Counted from the first letter of the stretch, positions 24,311-33,201 are shown. The stretch is 49,371 bases of DNA from an uncultured Lachnospiraceae bacterium (GCA_900314085.1 OMTX01000027.1:1-49371); one strand, 5' to 3'. Program-made: numbers and translations. Notes: generated from the letters alone by a model not told the origin.

Positions 24311-25531
24311 CTACTCCGCTTCCTCTGCTTCGCAGGCCTTTCCCGTGAATCCGTATCGGACAAACAGATGATAATAATACCGTGATTCGCTATCGTCAGG
24401 ACGGCGGATCAGAAACGGCAGCCGGCGGGCGAAATGGCGGAGACGGGATCTCGAGAAAGCGTCTGCCCGCTCGGGATCGTCCGCCAGGATTTCGAAGAAG
24501 TAGGAAAAGAGCTTGTCCGCAAAAGTCTGCCGGCAGAAATACGCTGCATCGGAAAAACGCCTGTGTTTTTTCAGTGCCTTCAGCATATGGGAAAATCCGT
24601 CGAGTTCCGTCACCCGCCGTTCAAAGAGCGGATCGTCAGATGGCGGCAGTCCCTCCATATTCAGCTCCTGCTCCTCGTAGAGATCCATGGCACTGCCGAT
24701 ATTGGCCAGATAGTGGTAATAGCGGGCCGGTGCCATTCGCGCACGCTCTGCATGTATTATGTATTCGATCTGAAAGGTCCGATCCTCATTGTAGTAGAGG
24801 TCTTCCCGGAAGCGAATCTGATATTTATGAACGATATCCGCCCGGAAAATCTTGTTCCAGACATAGCCCTGGTAATTTGCCTGAAAGAAAAGGCGGCAGG
24901 CGTAGTCACCCGCAGAAAGAACCCGGGACACGGTTTCCGGCGTCTCATAAACCGGCTCGGCCGGCTCAACGCTTTCCTCAGCCCCCTGCCTTTCAGCTGC
25001 CCTGTCCTCTCCGGCCGGGCTGCCGACAAAAAGGGCTCTGTCACCGGATCTTTCCAGTCCCGGAATTTTCTCTGCATCTGCCCCATCGTAGGTATCGTAG
25101 CCGCAGGAAGCCAAATCAACGCCCTGAACAGTTTTCACCAGGTATTCGACGGTGCGGGGATCAATCCGGTCATCCCCATCGAAAAAGACGAGGTACTTTC
25201 CCCTGGCCGCCTCTATGCCGGCATTTCTGCCGGCGCTCACCCCTTCCCCTGTCCGGCCGATATACTTCGCGCCAAGATGGCGGTCCGACGGAATCCGCTT
25301 TAAGGCTTCTTCCACGGCCGTATCCGTCCCGTCGTCTTCCGCAGGACCTGCAATGATGAGCTCGATATCCGGATAAGTCTGGGCAACGATATCGCCCACT
25401 GTCCGGGCGATATAGCCTGCTCCCCCCTTGACAGGAATGATGACCGATACGAGGCCGGCGGCAAAAGTGCCGCCGGCCTCAGTCACCGGTTCCGCAGGAT
25501 ATGCGTTTTTTTCAGAAGCTTCTCTACTCAT
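24311..25531 (-). CDS. Glycosyltransferase family 2 protein
   Basis: 406 residues. A disordered N-terminal 25 residues is followed by the GT-A domain: LVSVIIPVKGGAGYIARTVGDIVAQTYPDIELIIAG, GVSAGRNAGIEAARGKYLVFFDGDDRIDP with the DGDD metal site. An acidic insert (about 165-205) interrupts the domain before CRLFFQANYQGYVWNKIFRADI and FREDLYYNEDRTFQIEYI. The C-terminal 100 residues are helical and basic. Its ATG overlaps the rfbB stop as ATGA, so translation is coupled. A Galf or rhamnosyl transferase role is plausible from context only. Confidence 0.88.
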   Translation of the reverse strand: MSREASEKNAYPAEPVTEAGGTFAAGLVSVIIPVKGGAGYIARTVGDIVAQTYPDIELIIAGPAEDDGTDTAVEEALKRIPSDRHLGAKYIGRTGEGVSAGRNAGIEAARGKYLVFFDGDDRIDPRTVEYLVKTVQGVDLASCGYDTYDGADAEKIPGLERSGDRALFVGSPAGEDRAAERQGAEESVEPAEPVYETPETVSRVLSAGDYACRLFFQANYQGYVWNKIFRADIVHKYQIRFREDLYYNEDRTFQIEYIIHAERARMAPARYYHYLANIGSAMDLYEEQELNMEGLPPSDDPLFERRVTELDGFSHMLKALKKHRRFSDAAYFCRQTFADKLFSYFFEILADDPERADAFSRSRLRHFARRLPFLIRRPDDSESRYYYHLFVRYGFTGKACEAEEAE

Positions 25532-26613
25532 CTTCCGCTGTACATATCCTCATAATATTTCTGATAGGTGCCGCTCGTGACATTCTCCATCCAGTCCATA
25601 TGGGCGAGGTACCACTCAACGGTCTTTTTGATGCCGACTTCAAAGGTCGTCTCCGGGAACCAGCCAATCTCGGCTTTGATCTTGTCCGGAGCGATGGCAT
25701 AGCGGCGGTCATGTCCTTTTCTGTCCGTCACGAAAGTGATCAGGTCCTCGGAAACATTGGCCTTCCGGGGATCGTCATCCGGCAGAATTTCCTGCAGGGT
25801 ATGTATGATGGTCTTGATGATGTCTATATTGCGGCGTTCGTTGTGACCGCCGATATTGTACTTCTGGCCGAGGGTTCCCATTTCCTGCACCATGTCAATG
25901 CCCTTGGCGTGATCGTCAACGAAGAGCCAGTCACGGATATTCCGGCCATCGCCGTATACGGGAAGCTCCTTTCCCTGCAGACAGTTGTTGATGACCAGGG
26001 GAATCAGCTTCTCCGGGAACTGGTAAGGACCGTAATTGTTCGAGGTATTCGTGATGTTCGCCGGGAAATGGTAGGTGTCAATATAGCTCTTCACGATGAA
26101 GTCGCTTGATGCCTTCGATGCCGAATACGGACTGTGGGGATCGTAAGGCGTCGTCTCGTAGAAGAAGCTCTTGCCATCATCAGGAAGAGAACCGTAGACC
26201 TCGTCCGTCGAAACATGGAGGAATTTCTTTCCTTCCGCGAAGGTACCGTCCGCCTTCTCCCAGGCCTCCTTGGCTGCGTTCAGCATCGTCGCGGTGCCAA
26301 GGACATTCGTCTCGATGAAGACCTCCGGATTTTTGATGGACCGGTCGACATGAGACTCTGCAGCGAAGTGGACAACGCGGTCGATGTCATTGTCCTTGAA
26401 AATCTTCCGAATGGCTTCCTTGTCACAGATATCCGCCTTTACGAAAGAATAATTCTCCCGGTTTTCAATATCCTTCAGATTTTCGAGATTGCCGGCATAG
26501 GTAAGCTTGTCCACATTGATGATGCGGATTTCATTGTCATATTTCCGGAACATATAGTGGATGTAGTTGCTGCCGATGAAACCGGCGCCGCCGGTCACGA
26601 GATAGGTACGCAT
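25528..26613 (-). CDS. rfbB: dTDP-glucose 4,6-dehydratase
   Basis: Second step of dTDP-L-rhamnose synthesis. It is an extended SDR of 361 residues: NAD-binding TGGAGFIGSNYIHYM, HFAAESHVDRSI, the STDEVYGSL active-site region with Asp/Glu, the YSASKASSD catalytic Tyr/Lys, and NTSNNYGPYQFPEKLIP. The start has an AGGAGG site. It follows rfbD by 12 bases and overlaps the downstream GT2 gene. Confidence 0.97.
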   Translation of the reverse strand: MRTYLVTGGAGFIGSNYIHYMFRKYDNEIRIINVDKLTYAGNLENLKDIENRENYSFVKADICDKEAIRKIFKDNDIDRVVHFAAESHVDRSIKNPEVFIETNVLGTATMLNAAKEAWEKADGTFAEGKKFLHVSTDEVYGSLPDDGKSFFYETTPYDPHSPYSASKASSDFIVKSYIDTYHFPANITNTSNNYGPYQFPEKLIPLVINNCLQGKELPVYGDGRNIRDWLFVDDHAKGIDMVQEMGTLGQKYNIGGHNERRNIDIIKTIIHTLQEILPDDDPRKANVSEDLITFVTDRKGHDRRYAIAPDKIKAEIGWFPETTFEVGIKKTVEWYLAHMDWMENVTSGTYQKYYEDMYSGR

Positions 26614-26625
26614 TTTTTCCTCCTG

Positions 26626-27492
26626 TCAAAAACTCTTCAGATAATCATCCAGGGCGTCTTCCCACTCTTTCATGCGGAAGTCGCTCGTAAGCTTGATCAT
26701 GCGATCTTCAAGGATCGAATAGTGGGGCCGGTCAGCGGAAGCCGGATTCATGGCCTTGTACTGCTCGCTCGTGACGTGATTGACCTTCGTGTGAATGCCC
26801 TTCTTCTGATAAATCAGGTCCGTGAAATCCGCCCAGTTCGTATCCCCCTCACAGGTAGCGTGGAAGATGCCGTAATTCTCGGTTGGTTCCAGGAAATGAA
26901 TCATGCGGGCCAGTTCAGCTGCAGACGTCGGCGTGCCGAGCTGGTCACAGACGACGGACACCTCATCATGGGTTTCGGAAAGCTTCAGCATCGTCTTCAC
27001 GAAATTGTGCCCTTCCCCGTAGAGCCAGGCCGTCCGCAAGATGAAGAAGCGCTCGGCAAAGGTTTTCACAAATTCCTCGCCGGCCAGTTTCGTCCGGCCA
27101 TAAGCGGATACGGGATCCGGTGTATCCGTTTCAATCAGGGGCTTTGTGGCATTCCCGTTGAAGACGTAATCGGTTGAAATGTGAATGAGCTTTGCCCCGT
27201 ATTTCTCGGAAGCGATGGCCAGGTTCCGCGGGCCAATGGCATTGGCGATGAAGGCTGCATCCTCGTCCTTTTCACAGCCATCGACATTTGTAAATGCGGC
27301 GCAGTTGATGACGACGTCCGGGCCCTCCGCGTCAAAGGCCTCGTTCAGGGCGTCCATATCGGAAATGTCGAGTTTTTTCACCCCGTCCGCTTCCATCATA
27401 TCGGTACGAACGAACTCCGCACTGTCACCGTATTCCTTTACAACAGCCCGTCCGAGCTGCCCCAGGGCGCCGGTGACCAATATTTTTTCCAT
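26626..27492 (-). CDS. rfbD: dTDP-4-dehydrorhamnose reductase
   Basis: Last step of dTDP-L-rhamnose synthesis. It has 288 residues: ILVTGALGQLGRAVVKEY at the N-terminus, NCAAFTNVDGCEKDEDAAFIANAIGPRNLA, STDYVFNGN, the YGRTKLAGE catalytic motif, and RTAWLYGEGHNFVKTML. The ATG has an AAAGGAG site. Only 15 bases separate it from the leuA stop, so the cluster is probably read through from leuA or from a promoter inside leuA. Confidence 0.96.
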   Translation of the reverse strand: MEKILVTGALGQLGRAVVKEYGDSAEFVRTDMMEADGVKKLDISDMDALNEAFDAEGPDVVINCAAFTNVDGCEKDEDAAFIANAIGPRNLAIASEKYGAKLIHISTDYVFNGNATKPLIETDTPDPVSAYGRTKLAGEEFVKTFAERFFILRTAWLYGEGHNFVKTMLKLSETHDEVSVVCDQLGTPTSAAELARMIHFLEPTENYGIFHATCEGDTNWADFTDLIYQKKGIHTKVNHVTSEQYKAMNPASADRPHYSILEDRMIKLTSDFRMKEWEDALDDYLKSF

Positions 27493-27507
27493 TATTCTGC
27501 TTCTCCT

Positions 27508-29187
27508 TTAAACGTAGTCTTTACTTCGCATGACCATCCGGTTCATGGCCGAGAAGAGGGCGCGGATCGTGGCCCGGGTGATATTCGAGCTGACGCCGAC
27601 ACCGAAGGAGACCTCCCCGCTGCGCTGGTCCTTGATTTCAATATACGCTGCCGCCTTGGCATGGGAACCGCCGGAAAGGGCATGCTCCGTGTAGTCCTCG
27701 ACTGTGAAGTCAATTTCGGGAATGCACTGACGAACCGCCACCTTCGCTGCATCGACAGGGCCGTCTCCCTCGGCATCCGTGGAATAGGCCTTGCCCAGAT
27801 ATTTGAAATCCAGATGAACGGAAGCCGTGTCATCGCCCAGATTGTCGTTGATGTCGACATACTGGAGCTCGAAAGGATCCTTGAGGTCGAGGTACTGGGC
27901 GCGGAAGTTCTTCATAATGACCTCCGGCTTGACCTCGCCGCCCTCCTGCTCGGAAATCCGCTGGATGACATCCGCGAATTCCCGCTGCATCTTCTTCGGC
28001 AGCTTGTAGCCATAGACGGAGTCCATGACGAAGGCAACGCCGCCCTTGCCGGACTGGCTGTTGATCCGGACGACAGGCTCGTACTCTCTTCCAATGTCCG
28101 CCGGATCAATGGGCAGATAGGGAACCTGCCAGATGCCGTCGTTCCTTTCCTTCATGGCCGCCTCGCCCTTGTTGATGGCGTCCTGGTGGGAGCCGGAGAA
28201 GGCCGTAAAGACAAGCTTTCCCGCATAGGGGTGGCGCATGTCCACATCCATCTTCGTACATCGTTCGCAGATTTCGATAATCTCATTGATATTTTCGAGG
28301 TTCAGCTCAGGATCAATGCCCTGGGAGAACATATTGTAGGCGACATTCAGGATATCGATGTTTCCAGTCCGCTCCCCGTTCCCGAGCAGGGTGCCTTCCA
28401 CCCGGTCCGCGCCGGCCAGCAAGGCCAGCTCCGTGCAGGCAATGCCGGTCCCCCGGTCATTGTGGGGGTGAACGGAAAGGATGATATTGTCCCGGTGGGC
28501 GAGATGTGTCGACATCCACTCAATCTGGTCCGCATAGACATTCGGGGTATTCATCTCGACCGTCGCGGGAAGATTGATAATGACCGGCTGGCCTGTCGCA
28601 TTGTCCCACTCTTTGTATACGGCGTCGCAGACCTCCAGGGCATAGTCAACTTCCGTACCCGTGAAAGATTCCGGCGAATACTCGAGCTGGAGATTGCCGT
28701 GATAACCGGAAAGCCCCTTCTTCACCATGCGGGTACCGTCGATGGCAATCTGCTTGACCGCCTCCCTGTCCTTTTTGAAAACGACCTCCCGCTGCAGGGT
28801 ACTGGTCGAATTGTAAATATGAAAGATGACGTTCGGAATGCCTTCGATGGCCTCGAAGGTCCGGTCAATCAGATCCTGCCGGCACTGGCAGAGAACCTGT
28901 AGGCGTACGTCATCGGGAATCATATGCTTTTCCACAAGCATACGGAGAAAATCGTACTCAATCTGGGAGGCCGCCGGGAAACCGATCTCAATCTGCTTGA
29001 ATCCGAGGCGCAGAAGCAGTTCAAACATCTCCGTCTTTTCTTCGACATTCATGGGCTCAACGAGAGCCTGGTTTCCGTCCCGGAGGTCGACACTGCACCA
29101 GATGGGAGCCTTTTCTATTTCCCTGTCAGGCCAGGTGCGCTCCGGAAAAGCAAGTACGGGGTTTCTTCTGTACTTCTGCGTATTCAT
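27508..29187 (-). CDS. leuA: 2-isopropylmalate synthase
   Basis: First committed step of leucine synthesis: acetyl-CoA plus 2-oxoisovalerate. It has 559 residues of the longer LeuA type that starts RRNPVLAFPERTWPDREIEKAPIWCSVDLRDGNQAL. The metal/catalytic motifs SVHPHNDRGTG and GNGERTGN are present, and a C-terminal LeuA dimer/allosteric domain (about 430-559) follows. The ATG at 29187 has AGGAG 15 bases upstream, rather far; GTG one codon earlier is possible. No leuB, leuC or leuD is nearby. It sits between the HPr gene and rfbD. Confidence 0.95.
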   Translation of the reverse strand: MNTQKYRRNPVLAFPERTWPDREIEKAPIWCSVDLRDGNQALVEPMNVEEKTEMFELLLRLGFKQIEIGFPAASQIEYDFLRMLVEKHMIPDDVRLQVLCQCRQDLIDRTFEAIEGIPNVIFHIYNSTSTLQREVVFKKDREAVKQIAIDGTRMVKKGLSGYHGNLQLEYSPESFTGTEVDYALEVCDAVYKEWDNATGQPVIINLPATVEMNTPNVYADQIEWMSTHLAHRDNIILSVHPHNDRGTGIACTELALLAGADRVEGTLLGNGERTGNIDILNVAYNMFSQGIDPELNLENINEIIEICERCTKMDVDMRHPYAGKLVFTAFSGSHQDAINKGEAAMKERNDGIWQVPYLPIDPADIGREYEPVVRINSQSGKGGVAFVMDSVYGYKLPKKMQREFADVIQRISEQEGGEVKPEVIMKNFRAQYLDLKDPFELQYVDINDNLGDDTASVHLDFKYLGKAYSTDAEGDGPVDAAKVAVRQCIPEIDFTVEDYTEHALSGGSHAKAAAYIEIKDQRSGEVSFGVGVSSNITRATIRALFSAMNRMVMRSKDYV

Positions 29188-29290
29188 CACAGTTTGCTGA
29201 ATCTCCTTCCTGCAGATAATAGTCGAAAATCTTCTTCCAAGCCCATTCCTTCCCGCCCTTTTACCGGACCGGGCAGCGTGGACGGCAGAA

Positions 29291-29569
29291 TCAGTGAATC
29301 GCTTCGCCAAATCCGCTCTCGATCAGGGCGGAAATCTCCTCCATGGCTGCTTCTTCATCGTCTCCGTCGCAGACGACTTCAATCGTATCGCCGGACCGGA
29401 TGCAGGCGCCAAGGATGGAAAGAATGCTCTTGGCATTGGCTTCGGAATTGTTTTCCCCGTAGCGGAAAGCCACGTGGGCGCGATAGTTCATCGCCGTTTC
29501 GCACAGTTTCCCCGCCGGCCGGATATGAAGACCGGTGGGATTTTGTATCGTGATTTTTCGGGTAATCAT
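29291..29569 (-). CDS. ptsH: HPr family phosphocarrier protein
   Basis: HPr carries phosphate from Enzyme I to the sugar permeases of the PTS and, when phosphorylated on Ser, acts in catabolite control. It has 92 residues. The active-site His15 lies in PTGLHIRPAGKL; the regulatory Ser region ANAKSILSILGACIRSGD has Ser48 at the Ser46 position. The usual Ala after His is Ile here, and a Glu/Asp-rich patch precedes the last helix. No ptsI is adjacent. No clear Shine-Dalgarno precedes the ATG (GCTATAATGATT). It could be a Crh-like paralogue, but His15 is present. Confidence 0.88.
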   Translation of the reverse strand: MITRKITIQNPTGLHIRPAGKLCETAMNYRAHVAFRYGENNSEANAKSILSILGACIRSGDTIEVVCDGDDEEAAMEEISALIESGFGEAIH

Positions 29570-29603
29570 TATAGCACTTCTACTGTTTCATATTCGGAAA
29601 GCA

Positions 29604-29665
29604 CAAAAGACAGCAGAGCCCGGCCTTCGCGCCTCCCCAGGCGCTTCTGCCCCTTAAGTCTTTTG
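29604..29665 (-). other. Structured RNA region between cdaR and ptsH
   Basis: Nested complementary arms: CAAAAGAC/GTCTTTTG (29604-29611 with 29658-29665), GCAGA/TCTGC (29613-29617 with 29646-29650), and a central GCGCCT-CCCC-AGGCGC hairpin (29629-29644). It starts four bases after the cdaR stop. There is no long T tract, so it may be a weak terminator, a processing site, or an RNA stabiliser. Confidence 0.5.
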
Positions 29666-29668
29666 TCA

Positions 29669-30937
29669 TCAGTTTTGGGAGCCGGCATTCTGCGTCCCCG
29701 TATCCGGCGAAATCTCTACCTCCGCCGTCACCGTTCCGGCGGTCAGTCCCTCATCCAGGTTGAACTGGACATTCACCTTGTGGCTGCCTTCGGAAAGACC
29801 GCTGCAGTCAACGGAGCCCGTAATGGCATCCGCAGACATAGCTGTCAGCTTCCGCTCGAGGCCGGCAATCGTGACAGTAATGGTTTCCGTCGTGAAATGT
29901 GCCCTGCAGCCGGCAGCCACATTCGTCAGGGTAATATTTGCAGTGGGAACGGCAAACACCTTCTCCTGGTGGCTCAGCACGTCCACGGAAATCTTCACGG
30001 TACCGTCCGTGGAATTCAGGATGGAAACCCCTTCCGGCAGATAGCGGGTGATGTCTACCGTCGTTTCGAAGTCTTCCGTAATGGTAGAGAGGTCAACCAC
30101 CGTCGACGGAATTGTGATATCCGTAATATCATTCAGAATTCCGCTGTCACCGAGAATAGTCACCGTGGACGGATCCGTCGTGATTTTGTCCAACTCCAGA
30201 CCTTCCGCCAGCTCTCCTGTCGTTTCGACCTTGATAGCAACCGCCTTGACGCTCTGAATCTGCGCGGTAACCTGAACGGACGAAAGATTGATATCGAGGC
30301 CTGAGGTGTTGATCGGATCGCCGAAGTCATCCAGGAACTCAGGAACGACGGCTTCCGTCACATCCTTCGACATGCCGTCCACATCGACTGTCGCCGTCAC
30401 GCGCTTGATTTTGTTTACCGTATTGGCGGGGCCATCCACCGTAACGATATTCGGAGCGACCGCCACAGAGGATACCGCAAAGCCATCCGCCGGCGTCCCC
30501 TTTGTATCGCCTTCAATCACAAACTTCGCCGCTGTCTTCTCCCCGATCGTAACATTGATGTAACGCGCCCGGGTGGAAAGGCTGACCTGACTGACATAGC
30601 GGTTCACGGAAATTTCAACAGGAATACGTCCCTTGTCACGGTCCAGGAAGTTCATATCCGCCGTTGCCGTAAAGTCAGCGCCTGTCAGCTTGTCCAGGAT
30701 GGACCGCTTGGCAGTCGCCTGGAAAGAAACCGTGGTCTTTCCGTCCGTAACGGTATAATACTCTCCCGTGCTCTCAAGCACATCCGCATTCAGAATCTGA
30801 ACAGCTGCCGTGAAGGTCTGCGTCTGCTCCGGATCATTGACGGAAACGACAAAGAACCAGAGAAAGACAGAAAATACAAGGGCGAGGATCTTGAGGCCGA
30901 TATTGCGCGTCAGGAGGTTTTTCAGCTTCTTCTTCAC
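29669..30937 (-). CDS. cdaR: CdaR: YbbR-domain regulator of the diadenylate cyclase
   Basis: 422 residues. A short basic head and one signal-anchor helix (NIGLKILALVFSVFLWFFVVSV, about 13-34) are followed by repeated YbbR domains outside the membrane, with recurring DVDGMS, VPEFLDDFGDP, VQVTAQI and LPEGVSI segments. YbbR proteins bind the membrane cyclase CdaA and tune c-di-AMP synthesis. The start is GTG at 30937, overlapping the cdaA stop by four bases, with an AGGAGG site. In most Firmicutes glmM follows; here ptsH and leuA follow. Confidence 0.93.
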   Translation of the reverse strand: MKKKLKNLLTRNIGLKILALVFSVFLWFFVVSVNDPEQTQTFTAAVQILNADVLESTGEYYTVTDGKTTVSFQATAKRSILDKLTGADFTATADMNFLDRDKGRIPVEISVNRYVSQVSLSTRARYINVTIGEKTAAKFVIEGDTKGTPADGFAVSSVAVAPNIVTVDGPANTVNKIKRVTATVDVDGMSKDVTEAVVPEFLDDFGDPINTSGLDINLSSVQVTAQIQSVKAVAIKVETTGELAEGLELDKITTDPSTVTILGDSGILNDITDITIPSTVVDLSTITEDFETTVDITRYLPEGVSILNSTDGTVKISVDVLSHQEKVFAVPTANITLTNVAAGCRAHFTTETITVTIAGLERKLTAMSADAITGSVDCSGLSEGSHKVNVQFNLDEGLTAGTVTAEVEISPDTGTQNAGSQN

Positions 30938-31821
30938 TGTTTGCCCTCCTCTCCGGTCTCTTCAGCCGTATTCTCCGCCGCCCGCAGGCTCTTGCCTCCG
31001 TCACGGTGCTGGATGCGCGTCAGCCGCTCCGTCAGTTCTTCTTCGGACAGGTCGTGGGAAAGCTTCCCGTTTTCGGCCACGGAAATCATTCCCGTTTCCT
31101 CGGAAACCACAATGGTCAGAGAATCGGATACTTCACTGATACCGACGGCTGCCCGGTGCCGGGTGCCGAGATCCTTTGACAAGGCCAGGTCATCCGTCAG
31201 GGGCAGATAGCAGGTAGCCGCTACAACGCGGTCGCCGCGGACGATGATGGCTCCGTCATGAAGGGGGGTATTTTTTTCGAAAATATTGATGAGAAGCTGA
31301 CGGGTAAGGATGGCGTCGACAGGGATGCCGGTCCGCTCGTACTCTGTCAGCTGAACTTCCTTTTCCACAACAATGAGGGCGCCGGTTTTCACACCCCCCA
31401 TGTCATAGGACGCCCGGACGAGCTCCGTCACGGTCTTGTCTGAAAAACGATCGTCCCGATTCTTCCCGAAGCTCATCGTAAAGAAACTCTTCAGAAGATT
31501 CGTCCGCCCAATGGTCTCCAGGGCATGCCGGAGCTCGGGCTGAAAGACCACAACAATGGCCACAATCACGACAGACAGAAGCTTGTCACCCAGCCACAGA
31601 ATCGTGGACATCTGCAGGACGCCCGCGATAATGAAGAAAATGACAATGACCAGAATACCGCGCAGCAGCATCCAGGCCCGGGTATTTTTGATCCAGACGA
31701 GGATATAGTAAAAGAAGATCGCAATGATGAGGATCTCGACCACGTCCATCGGATGGATATTGGGAACAGCGCCTTCCAGAAGGTCGGTAACCCACTCTTT
31801 GATATTTGTTACCGTATCCAT
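30934..31821 (-). CDS. cdaA: Diadenylate cyclase CdaA (DisA_N domain)
   Basis: Makes c-di-AMP from two ATP. It has 295 residues: three N-terminal membrane helices (about 25-100), a linker (QPELRHALETIGR), then the catalytic domain with the DGA motif in NTPLHDGAIIVRGD (near 190) and RHR in LGTRHRAAVGISE (near 220). The tail (about 270-295) is charged and disordered. Its ATG overlaps the stop of the upstream membrane-protein gene (TAATG), and it overlaps cdaR downstream, so the three form one translated unit. Confidence 0.97.
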   Translation of the reverse strand: MDTVTNIKEWVTDLLEGAVPNIHPMDVVEILIIAIFFYYILVWIKNTRAWMLLRGILVIVIFFIIAGVLQMSTILWLGDKLLSVVIVAIVVVFQPELRHALETIGRTNLLKSFFTMSFGKNRDDRFSDKTVTELVRASYDMGGVKTGALIVVEKEVQLTEYERTGIPVDAILTRQLLINIFEKNTPLHDGAIIVRGDRVVAATCYLPLTDDLALSKDLGTRHRAAVGISEVSDSLTIVVSEETGMISVAENGKLSHDLSEEELTERLTRIQHRDGGKSLRAAENTAEETGEEGKQ

Positions 31822-32798
31822 TAGCGGGCTGCCCCTTTCGCCTCACTGCCGCCCGTTTCCCGGCCGGCCTTCTTCCGGTCTTCGCCCGTAATCGTCTTCA
31901 CTTCATTCTTTTCGGAAGCCAGGCGGATCTTCGGAACGGCTGTCACATAGTAATAATATTCGTCATCCTCAAAGCGCAGCCGCTCCGTCCGGTGAAAATC
32001 AAAGTCCCTCACCATGTAAGACATGAAAAGGGCGGCCAGCAGGATAATGAGATTTGAAAGAATGAGAACGGGGATATCCGACCTTCTGTCGCAGAAGAGG
32101 TCGCCCGCCAGCATGATGGAAAACTCCGCGACCGTTCCGGCAACGGCCCCGATCTGCCAGCCGTAGGCAATCTCCTGATTCCGGATCAGATACGTCACGA
32201 GGAACATTGCCGCGCATGCCGCCAGAAAGCAGTAGAACATAGGGTTCATGACCATGGTCTGGGACAGAAACTGCAGCGGGGAAATGGGATTTTCTTTGTC
32301 CGTAATCAGGGCGATATTTTCCGTGACGGACTTCAGATACCAGGTAGTGATGCCACCGCAGATGACCGCCCCCGCATCACGCCCGCGCCCGAAGAGGGCC
32401 GCGAACAGCGGAAAGGCATAGGGAATATTCAGTCGATAGGCAACCGGCATCAGTACCAGAAATTCCGGGTGCTTCGACCGATAGATACCGCAGATGATAT
32501 AGCAGACAATGAAGACAATGAGCCCGGTAAGGCCTGTCGACGTCGACAGGGAGAAGAGCTGCATCAGGATGAAGACCAGAAAAATCAGAGAGCCTGCCGA
32601 ATAGGGAATGAAAGCGAGAAAAACGCCCATCCCTGCAGCAACGAGAGGAGATCCCGGCGCCCCCGAAAAGCCCATATAGGAGTCGACAATCATGGCCGCG
32701 GCAAACCACACAAGGCCGCGGATCAGCTTTTCCAGCCAGGACGCATGCTTCGAGAAGAACTTCCTGATTTCATTCCGAAATTTCATAAATACTGTCAT
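31821..32798 (-). CDS. Uncharacterised multi-pass membrane protein upstream of cdaA
   Basis: 325 residues from the ATG at 32798 (AGGAA seven bases upstream; the open frame further upstream runs through the previous gene). It has about seven or eight hydrophobic helices, among them LVWFAAAMIVDSYMGFSGAPGSPLVAAGMGVFLAFIPYSAGSL. The cytosolic C-terminus contains an acidic, Tyr-rich patch (FEDDEYYYYVTAVPKIRLASEKNEVKTI). No family is recognised. Overlap by 29 bases with the upstream small membrane gene and by one base with cdaA suggests that it works with the c-di-AMP module. Confidence 0.8.
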   Translation of the reverse strand: MTVFMKFRNEIRKFFSKHASWLEKLIRGLVWFAAAMIVDSYMGFSGAPGSPLVAAGMGVFLAFIPYSAGSLIFLVFILMQLFSLSTSTGLTGLIVFIVCYIICGIYRSKHPEFLVLMPVAYRLNIPYAFPLFAALFGRGRDAGAVICGGITTWYLKSVTENIALITDKENPISPLQFLSQTMVMNPMFYCFLAACAAMFLVTYLIRNQEIAYGWQIGAVAGTVAEFSIMLAGDLFCDRRSDIPVLILSNLIILLAALFMSYMVRDFDFHRTERLRFEDDEYYYYVTAVPKIRLASEKNEVKTITGEDRKKAGRETGGSEAKGAAR

Positions 32799-33201
32799 GT
32801 ATATGTTCCTGTTCTTCCCTGCCGTACTGGGCAAGCAGCTCGTCGTCGAGCTCCGTGAGTGCCTTAAGTTTCTCGTCCGCAGCATTGTAGCGGCGCCATG
32901 CGCTTCTGCGGACAAGCAATATGAAAAATAATAAAAAAGCGGCGTAGCCGATGAAAAAGGCCAGAAGCAGCATAAAAATCGTATTTTCCGTCAACGCATA
33001 AATGACGGAAAATATGAGTGCGCAGACAACACCCACATAGATCAGGACATAGAGCAGCGTCCCGACGAAGACGGCGATGGCACCATGGAAGGAGACATAA
33101 TCCCGCCGGGCAATATTCTCCGCAGCGGCACAGTCGTCCCCTGTCTTTTCCTCCTGCATGGCCAGACGCGTCATAACGCGCAATCTGTCAACGTTCAGCA
33201 T
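32770..33201 (-). CDS. Uncharacterised small membrane protein
   Basis: 143 residues. The cytosolic head (about 1-38) is polar, followed by two membrane helices (GAIAVFVGTLLYVLIYVGVVCALIFSVIYAL and FMLLLAFFIGYAAFLLFFILLV). A basic WRRYNAADEKLKALTELDDELL segment, likely coiled coil, follows. No ribosome site is strong; the ATG lies seven bases after the yvyF-like stop. No function can be assigned; the coupled downstream genes are the 325-residue membrane protein and cdaA. Confidence 0.75.
   Translation of the reverse strand: MLNVDRLRVMTRLAMQEEKTGDDCAAAENIARRDYVSFHGAIAVFVGTLLYVLIYVGVVCALIFSVIYALTENTIFMLLLAFFIGYAAFLLFFILLVRRSAWRRYNAADEKLKALTELDDELLAQYGREEQEHIHDSIYEISE

Noticed and set aside
27181..28902. 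573-codon plus-strand open frame opposite rfbD and leuA
   Set aside because: It crosses two genuine minus-strand genes and shows no recognisable domain or ribosome site.
29188..29290. T-box or leucine leader peptide before leuA
   Set aside because: The 103-base gap shows no T-box conserved sequence, no run of Leu codons and no terminator.
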